Source: Turbatrix aceti (Eukaryota; Nematoda; Chromadorea; Rhabditida; Panagrolaimidae). From it: a stretch of 64,000 bases of DNA. Positions 20,882 to 33,400 of the stretch are shown one piece after another. Position 1 is the stretch's first letter, and every line of letters starts with the position of its first letter. The notes beneath the pieces were generated by a model. That model had not been told where the DNA came from and ran no database searches. It was given only the letters and a program-made list of their open reading frames with translations. Location of the stretch: NCBI GenBank assembly GCA_963969345.1, contig OZ017770.1, positions 3,853,246 to 3,917,245 on the forward strand. The letters are read 5' to 3'. The position numbers and the translations under genes are program-made.

Positions 20882-22129
20882 TCATGCCGTCATATCGTAA
20901 AATCCACGACAACGAGAACGAAAAATTAGCATTGTGAGAATAATGCCCGGTATAATGAGCATGAGAATTCCAAACGAACAAAGCAAAATTTTGACAGCGC
21001 CCATAGAAAAAGCAGACCGTTCCTTGTCGTCGCTTTCACAATACGTACCCGAGTAACCAGTGTTGCATTGGCAGTGAAAAGAACCGGGAGTGTTTAGGCA
21101 TTCACCGTGGGGACCGCACTGATTTTGAATGGCGCACTCGTTAATATCGAGACTGCACGTATTTCCCTGAAAAATAAATGTCCCGTCATTTTGAACAAAG
21201 TAGACTTTATCTGTGAAAAACACGTATTATCAAGAGTAAAACCGCTTTTTTGTATAAAAAAGTTATTACCGTAAATCCGTCAGTGCACTGACATGTATAG
21301 TCGCCTTCGTACGTCGCGTTGCACAATCCCCCATTTTGGCACGGATTTGTGTCTTTGGAAGTACAGAAATTTGTATACTGACAGAAATGCCCAACTTTAT
21401 CTTCGGGACAGATGCACTCATAGCCGTCCATTAGATCACGACAGGTACTTCCTGAGGCGCAAATGTTTATTTGGCACTCGTTGACCTCTTTGTCACAGTG
21501 AGGACCTGTATATCCCGAGTCGCAGACACAGTTGTATCCGTCAAGAGTGTTGCGGCATCTTCCGTGTATCCCGCAAGCGCTTTCGCCTTTGAGCACGCAG
21601 TGATCCGCGTAGCTACAATCTACACCCACGTAGCCTCGTTCGCATCGACAGACAGCGATGTGAACATTGTCACGAAGTTCGCACCGACCATGCTGGCAGA
21701 CTCGACGATCGCACGCATTTGGCACTTTTTGCTGACAAAGGTCACCCCCAAATCCTGGAAAAAAAATGCGATACAGTAATATCTGGATAAAAAAAATAGC
21801 CGAACCTAGCCGGCAATGGCATCGAAAGGAACGCCCTAGTGCCTCGCAAACTCCACCGTTCTTGCATGGACTATCCTTGCATTGTCGGAACTCGCACATA
21901 GGACCAAAATGAGTGTTGGGGCATATACACTCCTGGTTGTACCCATCATAATTGTCGAATATGATTCTGCAAACGCCGGAATTTTTGCATTTTAAGGCGC
22001 AGTGGTTACCTAAAATTCGAAAATGCTCAGTTGCAAGCGTTTTTGTATCTTACCTCCAGCGTCGCTTTCTAGACTTTTCAAAAAAAGCAACGCGAGCATT
22101 ATCAAAAGAGCACTTTTCACAAAAACCAT
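20882..22129 (-). CDS. single-pass membrane protein with seven EGF repeats
   Basis: Minus-strand exons 22129-22054, 22009-21806, 21754-21270 and 21166-20882 give 349 residues. Exon 1 is a signal peptide (MVFVKSALLIMLALLFLKSL). Seven six-Cys EGF modules follow; the fifth and seventh begin with VNEC and DINEC, typical of calcium-binding EGF. A single transmembrane helix lies near residues 310-337, and the cytoplasmic tail is only about ten residues (RSRCRGFYDMTA). There is no DSL, laminin G or LNR module, so it is not a classic Notch or Delta. It may be a crumbs- or DLK-like cell-surface protein; that is a guess from architecture. Introns fall within EGF modules. Confidence 0.85.
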
Positions 22130-23857
22130 CCTGCCGATCGGAAAAGACCGTCTACTGGGAAAAAAGGTATGTTTGCCATTTAGCGCCTCCTGGTGTAATG
22201 TAATGGCTGACCCTTTGAGCGCACACTGTCATAGGCCCCGTCAGTGCCGCTTCCTGTCTACCCTGCTACGTTTTACCTTAAATGTACGCTTAAAGTGAAA
22301 AGATGAATCATTTTACTAAATGCGCATAAATTATATTTGATACATTAATGCTTGCCCCCGTCTGGTGTAAAGTAGTACGATGCACCGATGCACTACGTGC
22401 CATTAATGAAACCATATATGAACTTTGATTTTGACCCTTGGCTTTAGCTCAAAGTTTCTTTTTATTTTGACTTCAATCCACTTCCAAAATTTGGCCGACT
22501 TTCTTTTTGATTGAATTTTCCAAATGCGCCTAACTCTGTTGTTTTAGCATGCAATGCGCTGTTGCGTAAGTGTTGCGTTTCGCTTTCCGACATCTTGACC
22601 ACGACTTTGTTCTGCCTTTCTTCCGCGTTTCACAATCACGTTGCTTCCGTTTTGTCTTGAAATTTTTTTTCCTTTCCATAACAAGCCCAAAATTATATAT
22701 TCCTATGTCAATGTTGAAATTAATATTCTCCGGTTTTTGTCAAGTATGTACAATTGCATGTTTAGCCACATTTTGATTTGTGGCACACTTGAGTCACGCC
22801 TTGGTCCCCCATTTTTTGAAACCCATTCTAATGTTGCCACCAGTCATAACACACGTTGTAAAAAACCGTTAACAAGGAGTCGGTTGTTCTGTTTGGTTTT
22901 TTTTCTGCGTTTATTGAAACAAGCTAACAATCATTATTTTTGAGTTAAGCCAATTTACTGTTAGAATTTTACAAGCGCAATAATACATTTAATGACCTAT
23001 GCCGCGGCCGGCGCACCATAATTCAGCCACACGTGACAAAATTCAACAGTCAAAGTTAAGAGTTGACAAATCATTTTTTGAACGCCTAGACTTGGGAGTA
23101 GATCCCATCAGCTGCGATATATGAAATAAAATTCCATTTTTTTCCTATTTTTTTTGATGACAGAGAGAAAAGAACACGCATGCCGCCTTTCCATCATGCT
23201 TGGTTTTCCAATTCCTGTGCTTGTCGTAGCGCTTTTTTGTTTTTCTCCAAAAAAAGCAAAGGAGGATCTCCAATTTCAGCTATTGTTTCGGTTTTTTCAT
23301 GGCTGTTTCTGGTTCGGACTCATCAAATGGAGGCTTTAGCAGACGACGCATCTTTTTTTACGTGAAATGACCGCTGTCCTTGGGTATGTGTCAATCCATC
23401 CTTTTAACTAAATGCCACGCATTTATCTCTATATCAAACTACACGGATGACTCTGTTTTAGGAAAATGAGTGCTAAAGTTAACTTGTTTTTTTTGTCAGC
23501 AATTCAATTTTGCGTTTTAAAACGTGCACTGAGGCGTAATAGTAATAGGCAACGCGCAATGTTAATCAACCTCACAACTCTGTATAGTGTCCCTTCAATG
23601 CATACTACTACTTTTCGTTATTATTTTTTTATTTGTGATTTTTTTTTATCCTAAGTCTGACCTTGTTTTTTGCTCTATTGCCATCTTTTTTTTGACACTT
23701 TTCAATTATGCATTTCATTTTTTTTGTATTTCAAGTTGATTGTTATTTTTTGACATTTGAACATTATCCATCAGTGTGTCTCAGTGTCTCGCCTTCGCAT
23801 TAACCATGCAATGGAACTGAGAGAGTTATTTTAACGCCTTTTAGATTGCATTTCATT
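22130..23857. other. intergenic, no gene seen
   Basis: About 1.7 kb of T-rich sequence with short frames on the plus strand (for example 22570-22776). None shows a domain or a consistent splice chain. Confidence 0.4.
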
Positions 23858-24058
23858 ATGGGCGTACCAACGTGGGCTTGGTATGCATTTGGCACTTGTT
23901 TTATCTTGATTGTGCTTTTTTTGCTACTCGATTACCTCGTGATAAGAAGGAATGCCCTTGGCGCTACCTGCTGTGTACCCAACCCAAGAAAACGTACTCA
24001 GAATTCAGCAAAAGACCATCATCACAAGCGGAGTACGAACATGGTACTCAATGTATGA
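23858..24058 (+). CDS. small single-pass membrane protein (66 aa)
   Basis: The frame from ATG 23858 to TGA 24058 encodes 66 residues. A hydrophobic helix at about residues 7-28 (WYAFGTCFILIVLFLLLDYL) is followed by RRN and a short basic, His-rich tail. A GCCTTTTAG acceptor lies 13 bp before the ATG, and AATAAA at 24260 gives a plausible 3' UTR. GTATGA at the end could also be a donor, so the C-terminus may be longer. No family recognised; size and layout are those of small integral membrane proteins. Confidence 0.45.
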   Translation: MGVPTWAWYAFGTCFILIVLFLLLDYLVIRRNALGATCCVPNPRKRTQNSAKDHHHKRSTNMVLNV

Positions 24059-24304
24059 ACGCACTGGGCAATTAGCGTTTATTCGGCTGTTACAATGTTT
24101 TTTATCTTCTTGCAATGGCAAAACTACTCAAAATATGATATCAAGTAACTAATAATCATGACACAGCATCGGCTCATTTTCAAGCGGGTAAAGATTACTG
24201 AATAATCAACAATTGTGCATATAATTTTTAAAGAGTGTGGCGTTTGATTGTTTTTTGTGAATAAACACGGATTAATTTTTTTTTCTTCCTTAAATTAAGC
24301 TATT

Positions 24305-26475
24305 TCAATAAGTGTGCACGCGGGTGTCGCACATTTCTTCCCGTAGAAGATGGCACCGGAGTGCAACGATTATATTTGATATCTGCTCGTCATACAGCTG
24401 AACATGAAACAAGAGTGATATTAGCATTACACAGTAATATTTAAATTCCATCATGTAATTACCTGTCTTCCACCTCTTTCCTGCACTTTTTCGTCGTATT
24501 CGTCGTGTATGGCTTCGATGTTTGAGGTCATGTCAACGTCATCTTCGTGATTTGTGACATCGCTTTGAAGTGATGCGTTGCGGGACGGCGTCTTTTCTCC
24601 GTTTTGGTTTGGTGTTGCTGGCGGCGTTTCTTCATTGTCTTCGACAACAAAAACATCGTTATCGTCGTCTATGTCGTAGTCGTTCGGATTTGTTACTTCG
24701 TCGTACTCTAGGAGTTCGCCGTTGACCTTATTATGCGATGTTTCGTTGCCATTGTTTATTATTCCATTATTCTTTTTTGAGTCTTTGTTACGGTGTTCAG
24801 TCGGGTATGCAGATGACGTTACCGGTGTGGCAACAGAAAGGTTAGCAAATTCTTCGGAGATATGCAAATCATTATTTTGCGATTCAACATGACTGCTTTT
24901 ATCGGTGGCAGTTCGTTTTGCCTTTTTCTTGCTTGTTCGGCTGTCCTTTTTGGGACTTATTTGGTTGTTAGCCATGTCAGAATCAGTTATCTCAATGTGG
25001 CCAGCATTCTGGGTAGCCGTACGTATTCCTCGATTTCCAACGCCTTTCTTGAGATTTCTTGTTTGTGCAAAGCTCGAAGAATCCCCGGTATTCAGAGATT
25101 TACCGTGTCGAAATGGTTGGTTCTGAGGATGTCTGCTAAGTGCAGACGTATCCAAATTAGATCGTTCCCGAATTAACATGTTAAGAGCTTTTTGGTAATT
25201 TTCTACCTCTCGTTGTCTTAGCGTTGCTTCGTTCCGCATTTTTTCGAGCACTCGTGCGTCTCGGATTCCACTTGATGACGAAAGCGGCATTCCCTCGTCT
25301 GTAACAAAAAAAATTCTTGTAAATTTGGTTTCAAAAACAGAATAAAGATACAAAAAAACATACCGCCTCCGGGATTATTGAGTACTGTCGAGCATAGTGT
25401 GTGTAATTCTTGATTTTCACGCTGAAGCTTGCCTATGAGGTCGGTCATTTTGGCTTTTTCGTTTTCCAGTTGATCCAAAGGCACGCTTAATTAGTTTTTT
25501 TTGTTATGTGCATATAAAAAGAAGGGGAAGGAAAACAAAAAAGCTAACCTGTTTATAAGTTGTCGCCTGAGCTGCTGATATTCCCTTTCGAGGCGTGCAA
25601 GCTTGATACTATTTTCATGAGATACAACCAAGTTTTTGTCATTCATTAAGGCCCTGAATAAAATTGAAAAATATTAAATTAGCATCTAATTAGGACACTG
25701 GGGGAATGCATATAGGCCATCTATTTTTTTGGCAGGCATGTCTGTACACTTTGCACGGATACTCACTCAATATCAACAGATTTTTGGCGAAGAACGCGTT
25801 CGTATTGCAAAACTTTGCGACGAAGAGAGTTTAATTCGAGTTTTCGTTGAACTTTTGTATTTGCAATATTCTGGAAACATGTTCATTAATTGGCATTGCT
25901 GGATGAAAGCGGAGATGAAAACACTTACTTCTTGTAATAAATTCTCGATTTCACGTTCTCGCTTTTTGACATCGTTTGTCGTGACTTGGAGATGGGTTTT
26001 GAGAATGGCATGCTGTTTATCGAGAGCGGCATATCTCTGAAAGAAGACACCGTTTTTCTTTTGTGCTCAAGGCTTTCCACTTCCTACTTTTTTTAAATCA
26101 ACAAGCTCGGCCTTGACATCGTCTTCGGTGATTGCCTTTCCTCTAATGTACACATGATCATTATTTGTCGGCTTGACTGCAAGATTAATGTTTTGTCAGA
26201 GCCTCAAAAACAACAGAACAACAAAAATGAATGCTTACTTTGTGGCAAAAATCCACTTGCATTACCCCCATTGAGGGACTTGGATCGAAATCCAGCGGAT
26301 GTCGTGTTGGTATGAATCCTACTCATGGATCGAGAAGCTGAGTTGCCTAAATGTCACGTACATGACTTGTACTTTGTTTAAAAATTATTAACTCACGAAT
26401 TGAGTACGAAGTTTCACGTCCACCGCCGCAGTAATGGCACTTGAAAGAATGAGTGTTCCCAGTACCTCGCCGCAT
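24305..26475 (-). CDS. coiled-coil protein, family not recognised
   Basis: Nine minus-strand exons (26475-26397, 26346-26239, 26176-26089, 26036-25929, 25870-25767, 25653-25549, 25485-25364, 25298-24463, 24397-24305) give about 547 residues. The third exon boundary is uncertain by one base by my count. The N-terminus is basic and Ser-rich with a KCHYCGGG motif. A long heptad-rich coiled coil follows (about residues 70-260). Then comes a low-complexity polar region (poly-Lys patches, an acidic DYDIDDDNDVF segment and a TPPATP motif). The last short exon is helical again (LYDEQISNIIVALRCHLL). It could be a centrosomal, ciliary or trafficking scaffold, which I cannot decide. The start codon is the first in frame, and an upstream exon is possible. 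Confidence 0.7.
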
Positions 26476-27378
26476 GTCGCAAGTGAGCAAGGGCTCCAGA
26501 TATCGCCACCTAGAGTTACAAATTTTTTTGATAATTTTATCAACGTTCGTTATATCCTCTTTTCATACGGCACGAAATAAAATTTGAAAAAGCAAACAAG
26601 AAAGGTAATCGCGAGCCAGGAGCCGAAGCAAAGTAAATGAATGGCATAACGGTTCTTGTGATGAAAATAAATGAGTCGCAAGCATGAGAGAGGGCAAATC
26701 AGCTTTGCCCATTGTTCGGTTATCGGATTATCCAGAGAATAACTTTACTGTATTCCCATAGAAGCTCAGAATTGAATGGCACATTTGCATTATGTTCAAC
26801 CAAAACGTTGCCGTGGTAACGTATTGCCAAAAATCGCCACGAGCAAACACCAACCAAGTGCACTATTAAAAAATTGATGCCTTTTTAGCATGAAGTTTTT
26901 AACTACACCACACCTTGTTGGGAGTCATGGTGGCAAACAGACGGACAGTGTACCTTACACCTTGCACCTACTGATTACGTATTTTACCTTAGTGCAACGT
27001 TGACTGGCATTATGCACGACAAATGGAGTACAAATTGCACACGCACACCTTCTTTTGGCAAGCTGACATCTGGTGTGGTCTAATAATAGTCTCATTATCT
27101 CATGCTTTAAATTCTTACTTGCATATGTCAATCAGGTAAAAAACAATAGCATCTGGAGATTTATGCACTTTTATACCTTTGAAAGAAAGAACAGTCGCCA
27201 AACGCGCCTTTGAAAGACTGGCGCCAATGGCGACTGTCAACAGACTCGCAGGTTGCACGCAAAAAGCGGGAAAAAATAGTTTTATATTTTTTTTACGCAT
27301 CTGTGCTTGCGTTGCTTTCCCCGAGCCTGAGCTTCGCCTGCACTTCACCTTAACGCTGTTTTACTGTTCCTAGCATTA
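26476..27378. other. intergenic between divergent genes
   Basis: 900 bp between the coiled-coil gene (-) and the plus gene at 27379. It contains a dispersed repeat copy (about 26812-27185) whose partner lies upstream of vha-13. Confidence 0.5.
26812..27185 (+). repeat. dispersed repeat, copy A
   Basis: This stretch aligns by eye with 29797-30178 in the same orientation. Shared segments include CTTACTTGCA, ACAAATGGAGTACAAATTGC (one difference in the partner) and CACCTACTGATTA. Short gaps and many substitutions show that the copies are not recent. It lies about 190 bp before the ATG at 27379. Confidence 0.75.
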
Positions 27379-29528
27379 ATGTCGTGGCCCAAGAATCCGA
27401 AGGGCAAGGCTTTGCCCACTCTTGCCTTAATCAACAATTATATTGAAGTTCCATTCGGTCGTAAGTTGGTAATTTCTATATATTTACATTAAACAAATCC
27501 TATTTTAGGACACGTACCCAGGCTTTTGAATCAACTCAGTTCGCTTAACACTCCGCGCATGTTTACCGTCAACAAGGACACAGGTAATGCCTTTGCGGCA
27601 CTGCTTGTGCGTCCAGATGTCCTCCGAATCCAGAATGATACGGATGGAATGAGAAGCTTCATTGCTTTCTGCGCATTGATCGTGAGTTTTTCGAGTGTCT
27701 ACGATTTAAAAGAGACATTTGTTTGCAGCTCGAGGATCCGATCAAGGCCAGCGATGAGCTTGACATCAGTCGAGAGCATCTGTATATTATCTTAAAAAAA
27801 ATGTTCATTGATGACAGCGTGAATACAATGCAAAGAATCTCGAAGACTGCCGAGCTGATGAAGGATTTTCACAGTCAACGCATTCTGCTTGTCGCGCCTA
27901 CGTCAGACGAAGTTCAGAAGGTGTGGATATTGAGCCGTGATTCCGCGCAAGCGATTGCCCGTATTCTGGCTCCAACAGGTCAACTAAAAGTGACCCCCTT
28001 CTCCAATGATATTCTGGTTACTTCGAGCAAAGACGAGTTTAATCCTTCTGAGTTTCATTTGAAACTGACCAAACCGGTGAGTTGTTTGTGCGTTCTGAGT
28101 TATGAATATTCGGGTTATGCAACCCGGCCTTTGGTTTTTATTTGGAATTATGAATCAAATTCAAATTTAGGGCCCTGGCCGTCTTCCACATCCTGCACGC
28201 CGTACTCAGTTGCTAAAAGGATTTGGTCTCCTCACGCGAGGCTTATCGTACAGCACGTCAAAACAGCAGTTGATGCATCATCCGCAGACCGATGTTCCTT
28301 CTCGGAAACGACGTCATTCAAGTTCGATCATCAGCAGTGGAAAACGACGACCTTCGCAGTTTTTGCATCCGCCAAAGCGCAAGCCGATCCGGGCTGATTT
28401 ACTCGTCGTAAAAAAACCATTCCGAGGTACTCGGAAGATACAGAAGCTGGGCGATTTGATCACTACATCCTCTACCCAGGCGGTTTATAGCAACATGAAC
28501 GTTATCATCGCCAATGTGTCGACCGGTGTTTTTACGGTAACAAGTTATTGTTCCAAGGCATACTACGAGCAGTTAAACATAAGTGGTAAGTGAGATCTAT
28601 GTATTGCTTCTGAATTCATCGTGCTTTTGCAGGCATCAAGCGTGTTTTCACGGTCGGTGGTTACAACCACCATCTCGCCTTTGCTAGTATGACGAATAAG
28701 GATGTTATTGTCGCCGAGCAGAACGTGGATAAGACGCCGGCTGCCTACGTTTCCCGCAAAAGGCATTTCTACGTGGGCGCGAAGGTGAACGTCTTGCCGA
28801 TAATAACCTACACTGATCGCAGAAATGTCTGCTGGAGTAAGAAGACCTTGTCGCTGTTCGCCAAGTTTGTCCCCACTGCCAAGATTGGGAAAGACCTGAA
28901 GCCGAAGATTTACTCGGAACCCCACCCGCGCACTGACAGATCATTCATCTACAGTGGAAATCGACGACCTCAGGACGACGGTTTGGTTGTGTTTGGTACC
29001 TTTGCAATCGGGCCTCAGGATGTTTTGATAACGTCGTTGGATAATTCTGTCATCTTTGAAAATGGTGTCCTGCGGGCGTTTTCCGATAACGCCATCGATT
29101 TTTATTACACCTCGTGTGAGTGCTCTGAAGATTCACAATTTTCTTTATTTCGTATTTACTTTTTTTTAGCGAGCCACTGTTTCTCAGTGCTCTATGAAGA
29201 TGCCGATAATGATGTCGAGAGCCGGTCTTTTTTCCTTCGAAACAACACGACGAATTCTGTGTGGGTTTACGGCAAACTTTTGGCATACAAGAAAACTTGC
29301 CGTATGAGCAGCGTGACGAAGCTGAACATTGATTTTCTCGGACGTGATTCTAAGTACACAGGAACATTTCTTCCCTCCAAGGCAGAACCTGAACAGGACA
29401 CCAAATCCATCATTACAACCACCTATATGAGTGAACTACAGAAGAAATGCCCTGTGAAACGTCCTCGGTTGGGAGAACGTTTCAAAACGCGTGAAAGGAA
29501 GGTTCTGGCTGTCATCACTCTCGACTGA
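27379..29528 (+). CDS. hypothetical protein, 619 aa
   Basis: Six exons (27379-27460, 27509-27681, 27729-28076, 28171-28585, 28633-29115, 29170-29528) give 619 residues. There is no signal peptide or membrane helix. The N-terminal half is mixed helical (SREHLYIILKKMF, TAELMKDF). The middle has a basic, Ser-rich linker with RKRRHSSS and KRRPSQF, perhaps a nuclear localisation signal. The C-terminal half is beta-rich and ends in a basic tail. The fifth intron (54 bp) has no in-frame stop, so retention would add 18 residues. The ATG follows a CCTAG acceptor by five bases. AATAAA is at 29699. I do not recognise the family. Confidence 0.7.
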
Positions 29529-29796
29529 ACAGGTGTGCGAAGGACCAAAACAATGAAATCGGAAATGCGTGTACAACTGGTGCGAAGTTCTGATCTCAGG
29601 TGATTCCGTTTGTCGTTTGTGTATTCTTTGCCAATTTTCTCATGTTTTTCAACGTTCAGTTTTAATCATTTTTTTCAAGTTTACAGCTTGTTGCCTTAAA
29701 TAAAGTGTTTTGTGAAATCTTGTCTGTGAATGACCGCCGCGGAGTTTTTCTGAGAACTCAAAAATACATTTGCATTTTTTATAGTAATCAATGCCG

Positions 29797-30178
29797 GGGT
29801 AATATATTACCAAAAAATGGTCCCTTATTGGCATAAAGTTTTTTTACAACTGCACACCTTGTCTGAACAACGGCAGTAAACAGACAGACAGTGTCCGTCG
29901 CACCTACTGATTATGTATCTTACAGCCCAGTTTACTGGCACAATGCACGATAAATGGAGTACAAATTGCATACGTACACCCTTTTTTGGAAAGCCGGCAA
30001 AGGCTTGGTCTAATAACGAAGAAAGCAAAGCCCTCCACTAATGACTCTACGTTCCTCCGAATTTTTACTTGCAGATGCAACTGTGATTTTGAAGAATACA
30101 ATACACATGCACAAATCAATAAAAAGCAACAAATATAGATATCAGGATGGTTCATGCGTTTATGCACGTTTGAAGGAC
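29797..30178 (+). repeat. dispersed repeat, copy B
   Basis: Partner of 26812-27185, same orientation, about 290 bp before the vha-13 start. It has no coding potential. It may be an old non-autonomous transposon or a duplicated upstream control region. Confidence 0.75.
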
Positions 30179-30465
30179 ACAAAAGGATGAACAAGCCACC
30201 AGAGCGTGCGCGTGCAAACCAGGATTCCTAGCTGGAAAATTGCAATCATTGGTCTTCGATTTTCATGTTCGTTCTCTTTGCTCGCCTGTTGGCGTGTCGG
30301 CAGAGTGATCTTTCCCCTCGTCGTATATGCTATTGTGATTGCTGCTTGGTTTTGATCGTGTCAATTGACAAAAACATACCTCGGTTGATTCGCGTTCTTA
30401 CGACAACTTGTGTTCTGTTATTGGCTCTTAATTTTACAGGTGTCAGGAAACTAGTACGTCTCAAC

Positions 30466-33400
30466 ATGCCGCCTGCAGCTCGAGATAACGTCAAGGAATC
30501 GCAGTACGGTTTCGTCTATGGCGTTTCTGGTCCTGGTGAGTTTTGCTTGGATCCAGTATTGCGGGATCTAAGGATTTGTGTTTCAGTCGTCACTGCCGAG
30601 AAGATGGCCGGTGCTGCCATGTACGAGCTTGTTCGCGTCGGTCACACCGAGCTGGTCGGAGAGATCATCCGTCTTGAGGGTGACTTTGCTACTATCCAGG
30701 TCTACGAAGATACCTGTAAGCTTTTTTTTGCGAGTTGTCATTGGTTTTTATGTTTGGAATTTAGCCAGAGAATTTTATTTTTTTTACTTTGCATTCAACT
30801 GAGCTCATTAATCGATTTGCATGGTTAAATAATGTTTTTCAGCTGCCGTCACGATCGGCGATCCTGTCCTCCGCACAGGCAAGCCTCTCTCCGTCGAACT
30901 CGGTCCCGGCATCTTGGGCTCAATTTTCGACGGTATCCAGCGACCTCTCCAGGGCATCGCTGACATGACGCAGTCCATCTACATCCCGAAGGGCGTCAAC
31001 ACCGAGGCTCTTAGCCGTAATGCTCTCTGGGACTTTGAACCGTCTCGCGACGTCGCGGTCGGAGCCCACGTCACGGGTGGCGACATCTACGGCTTTGTGC
31101 ACGAAAGCATTCTCCTGAAGCATCGCATCATTCTGCCTCCCGGTGCTTGCGGTACCGTCACCTACATCGCCCCCGCTGGCTCGTACACCGTCACAGACAA
31201 GGTCCTGGAAGTCGAGTTCTCCGGCAAGAAGACGAGCTACTCTATGCTCCAGATCTGGCCTGTGCGCCAGCCACGTCCTGTCAGCGAGAAACTCGCTGCC
31301 AACTACCCGCTTCTCTGCGGTCAGCGCGTTCTTGACGCTCTCTTCCCCTGCGTCCAGGGAGGTACCACGGCCATCCCCGGTGCCTTCGGTTGCGGAAAGA
31401 CTGTCATCTCGCAGTCGCTTTCCAAGTACTCCAACTCGGATGCCATCATCTACGTCGGTTGCGGTGAGCGTGGAAATGAGATGTCCGAAGTCTTGCGTGA
31501 TTTCCCCGAACTCACCATGGAGGTTGACGGAGAGACTACTTCGATCATGAAGCGTACGGCTCTCGTCGCCAATACCTCGAACATGCCTGTCGCTGCCCGT
31601 GAAGCCTCTATCTACACCGGCATCACGCTTGCCGAGTACTTCCGTGACATGGGTCTCAACGTCGCCATGATGGCCGATTCCACCTCCCGTTGGGCCGAAG
31701 CTTTGCGTGAAATCTCGGGTCGTCTCGGAGAAATGCCTGCTGACTCCGGTTATCCTGCCTACCTGGCTGCCCGTCTCGCTTCCTTCTACGAGCGTGCCGG
31801 TAAGGTCAAGTGCCTTGGTAACCCCGAACGTGAAGGTTCCGTTACCATTGTCGGTGCTGTCTCGCCTCCCGGTGGTGATTTTGCCGATCCCGTCACCTCT
31901 GCTACCCTCGGTATCGTCCAGGTGTTCTGGGGTCTGGATAAGAAGCTTGCCCAGCGTAAGCATTTCCCATCCATCAACTGGCTTATTTCTTACAGGTTGG
32001 TTATCATTTTTTACAATATTTGGGTATAATGCATAGAATATTTGTTTACATAGGGGCTGAAGAAATGCTTCAGAAGCTGTTGAAGTGTTCCACCGGGGGT
32101 TCGTCGATATAGGGTAGGTGCGAGTGAGCTGTTGCCTGTGGAATTGAGTAATCTGCTGGACCAGAGCCGTTTTCGCGGCGGTTTCCGCCGTTGCGTGTCT
32201 TTCGTTTGACAATGTCACTAATTCGCGAGAAGCAAACACACTGAAAAAATATAATTGGTGCACGCAGAAGTTTAAAAAAAAAGGCAATTACCGTGTTTTC
32301 ATGATTGTTCATGTACGAGATGTATTTTTGCCAGACGATGAGTAGGTTGAGGGCAAAAATGCCGATGACGAAGCACATGAGAAAGCCACCGCCGAAGCCG
32401 CTGATGATGAGGATTAGAGACCACCTGTATGTTTCCTGAAAGACTTTTTTTGCAAACAGTCAACAGGATTACTTACTTACCAAGCGAAATAGTGTTATGA
32501 GAATTCCTATTGCCTGTACGAGGAGGCCAATAACAGTTATGAGCAGAAACAGAAAGTTTATAAAGACGAGATCGCTTATTTCGAGTTTGAGCGAGAGAAG
32601 CAGGCCGGCTATAGAAAATAGCCAGAGGATGGAGAACCCAACGTAGACTAGGTTGAGGCATCGCGTTATCGGCAGCACGTAGAAGCCCACAGAGCTTGTT
32701 ATCTTGACGTAGATGTCCTGTATCTGCTCAAATGGCCCGTGAAAGATGACAGTGTCATTTTCGGTGTTGTTTTGTGGTGTCTCTGACTCCCATGTTCTCA
32801 CCTCTTCGCTCACCTAAAGTTTTTTGATAAATAGTGACACTCGGAAATAACAACTTACGTCAGCATCGTTAGCCTGTCTTTTTTGCTGTTCTATAATGTC
32901 GCTGGCCAGGTCTTCTTCAGGGAAACGGAGTTTGAGGTCTGCTTCTGGCAGCGTGGGTGACGCAGTTGTTGTCTCATTGCCTAATGCGATGGGATGCAGA
33001 GGAAGCGTCGTGGACGGATCGACTATCTGACTGAGATTGGCGATACTGTTCGTCGAGAGGCCCATGATGATGGCATAGCCACCGGTGTGAAGAAAAGTTG
33101 CGGCAGCAAGGGCAGAGCCGAGGACAAAGATGAGGATTTGCGCGCACCAGCTGAAGATGCCAGCGTTGCGTGCTGGAATGAAGCAGAAGCCCTTGACGGA
33201 TTCTATGGGTGTCCCAAACGATGATGTCGGATGACCTGGTTCGGTTGTAGTAGCCATGGCTGACTGAGCACTGTCGAGATTAATTGTCAGGCACACGAAA
33301 TCACTGCTTGTCAGACGGGTGTGTCGGTCGCTTAGGAGCGTAGACTGGCCGTCGCCACTGGTTGCCGAAGTATTCAAAGGTTTGGTTTCCACGTATGCAA

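Noticed and set aside
31954..31995. Intron at GTAAGC...TTACAG in vha-13
   Set aside because: Splicing there would remove conserved [12 protein letters not shown] residues; the stretch is coding and the real donor is at 31996.
30920..32287. 455-codon minus-strand frame
   Set aside because: It is antisense to the main vha-13 exon and crosses into the nested gene in a frame other than its coding frame.
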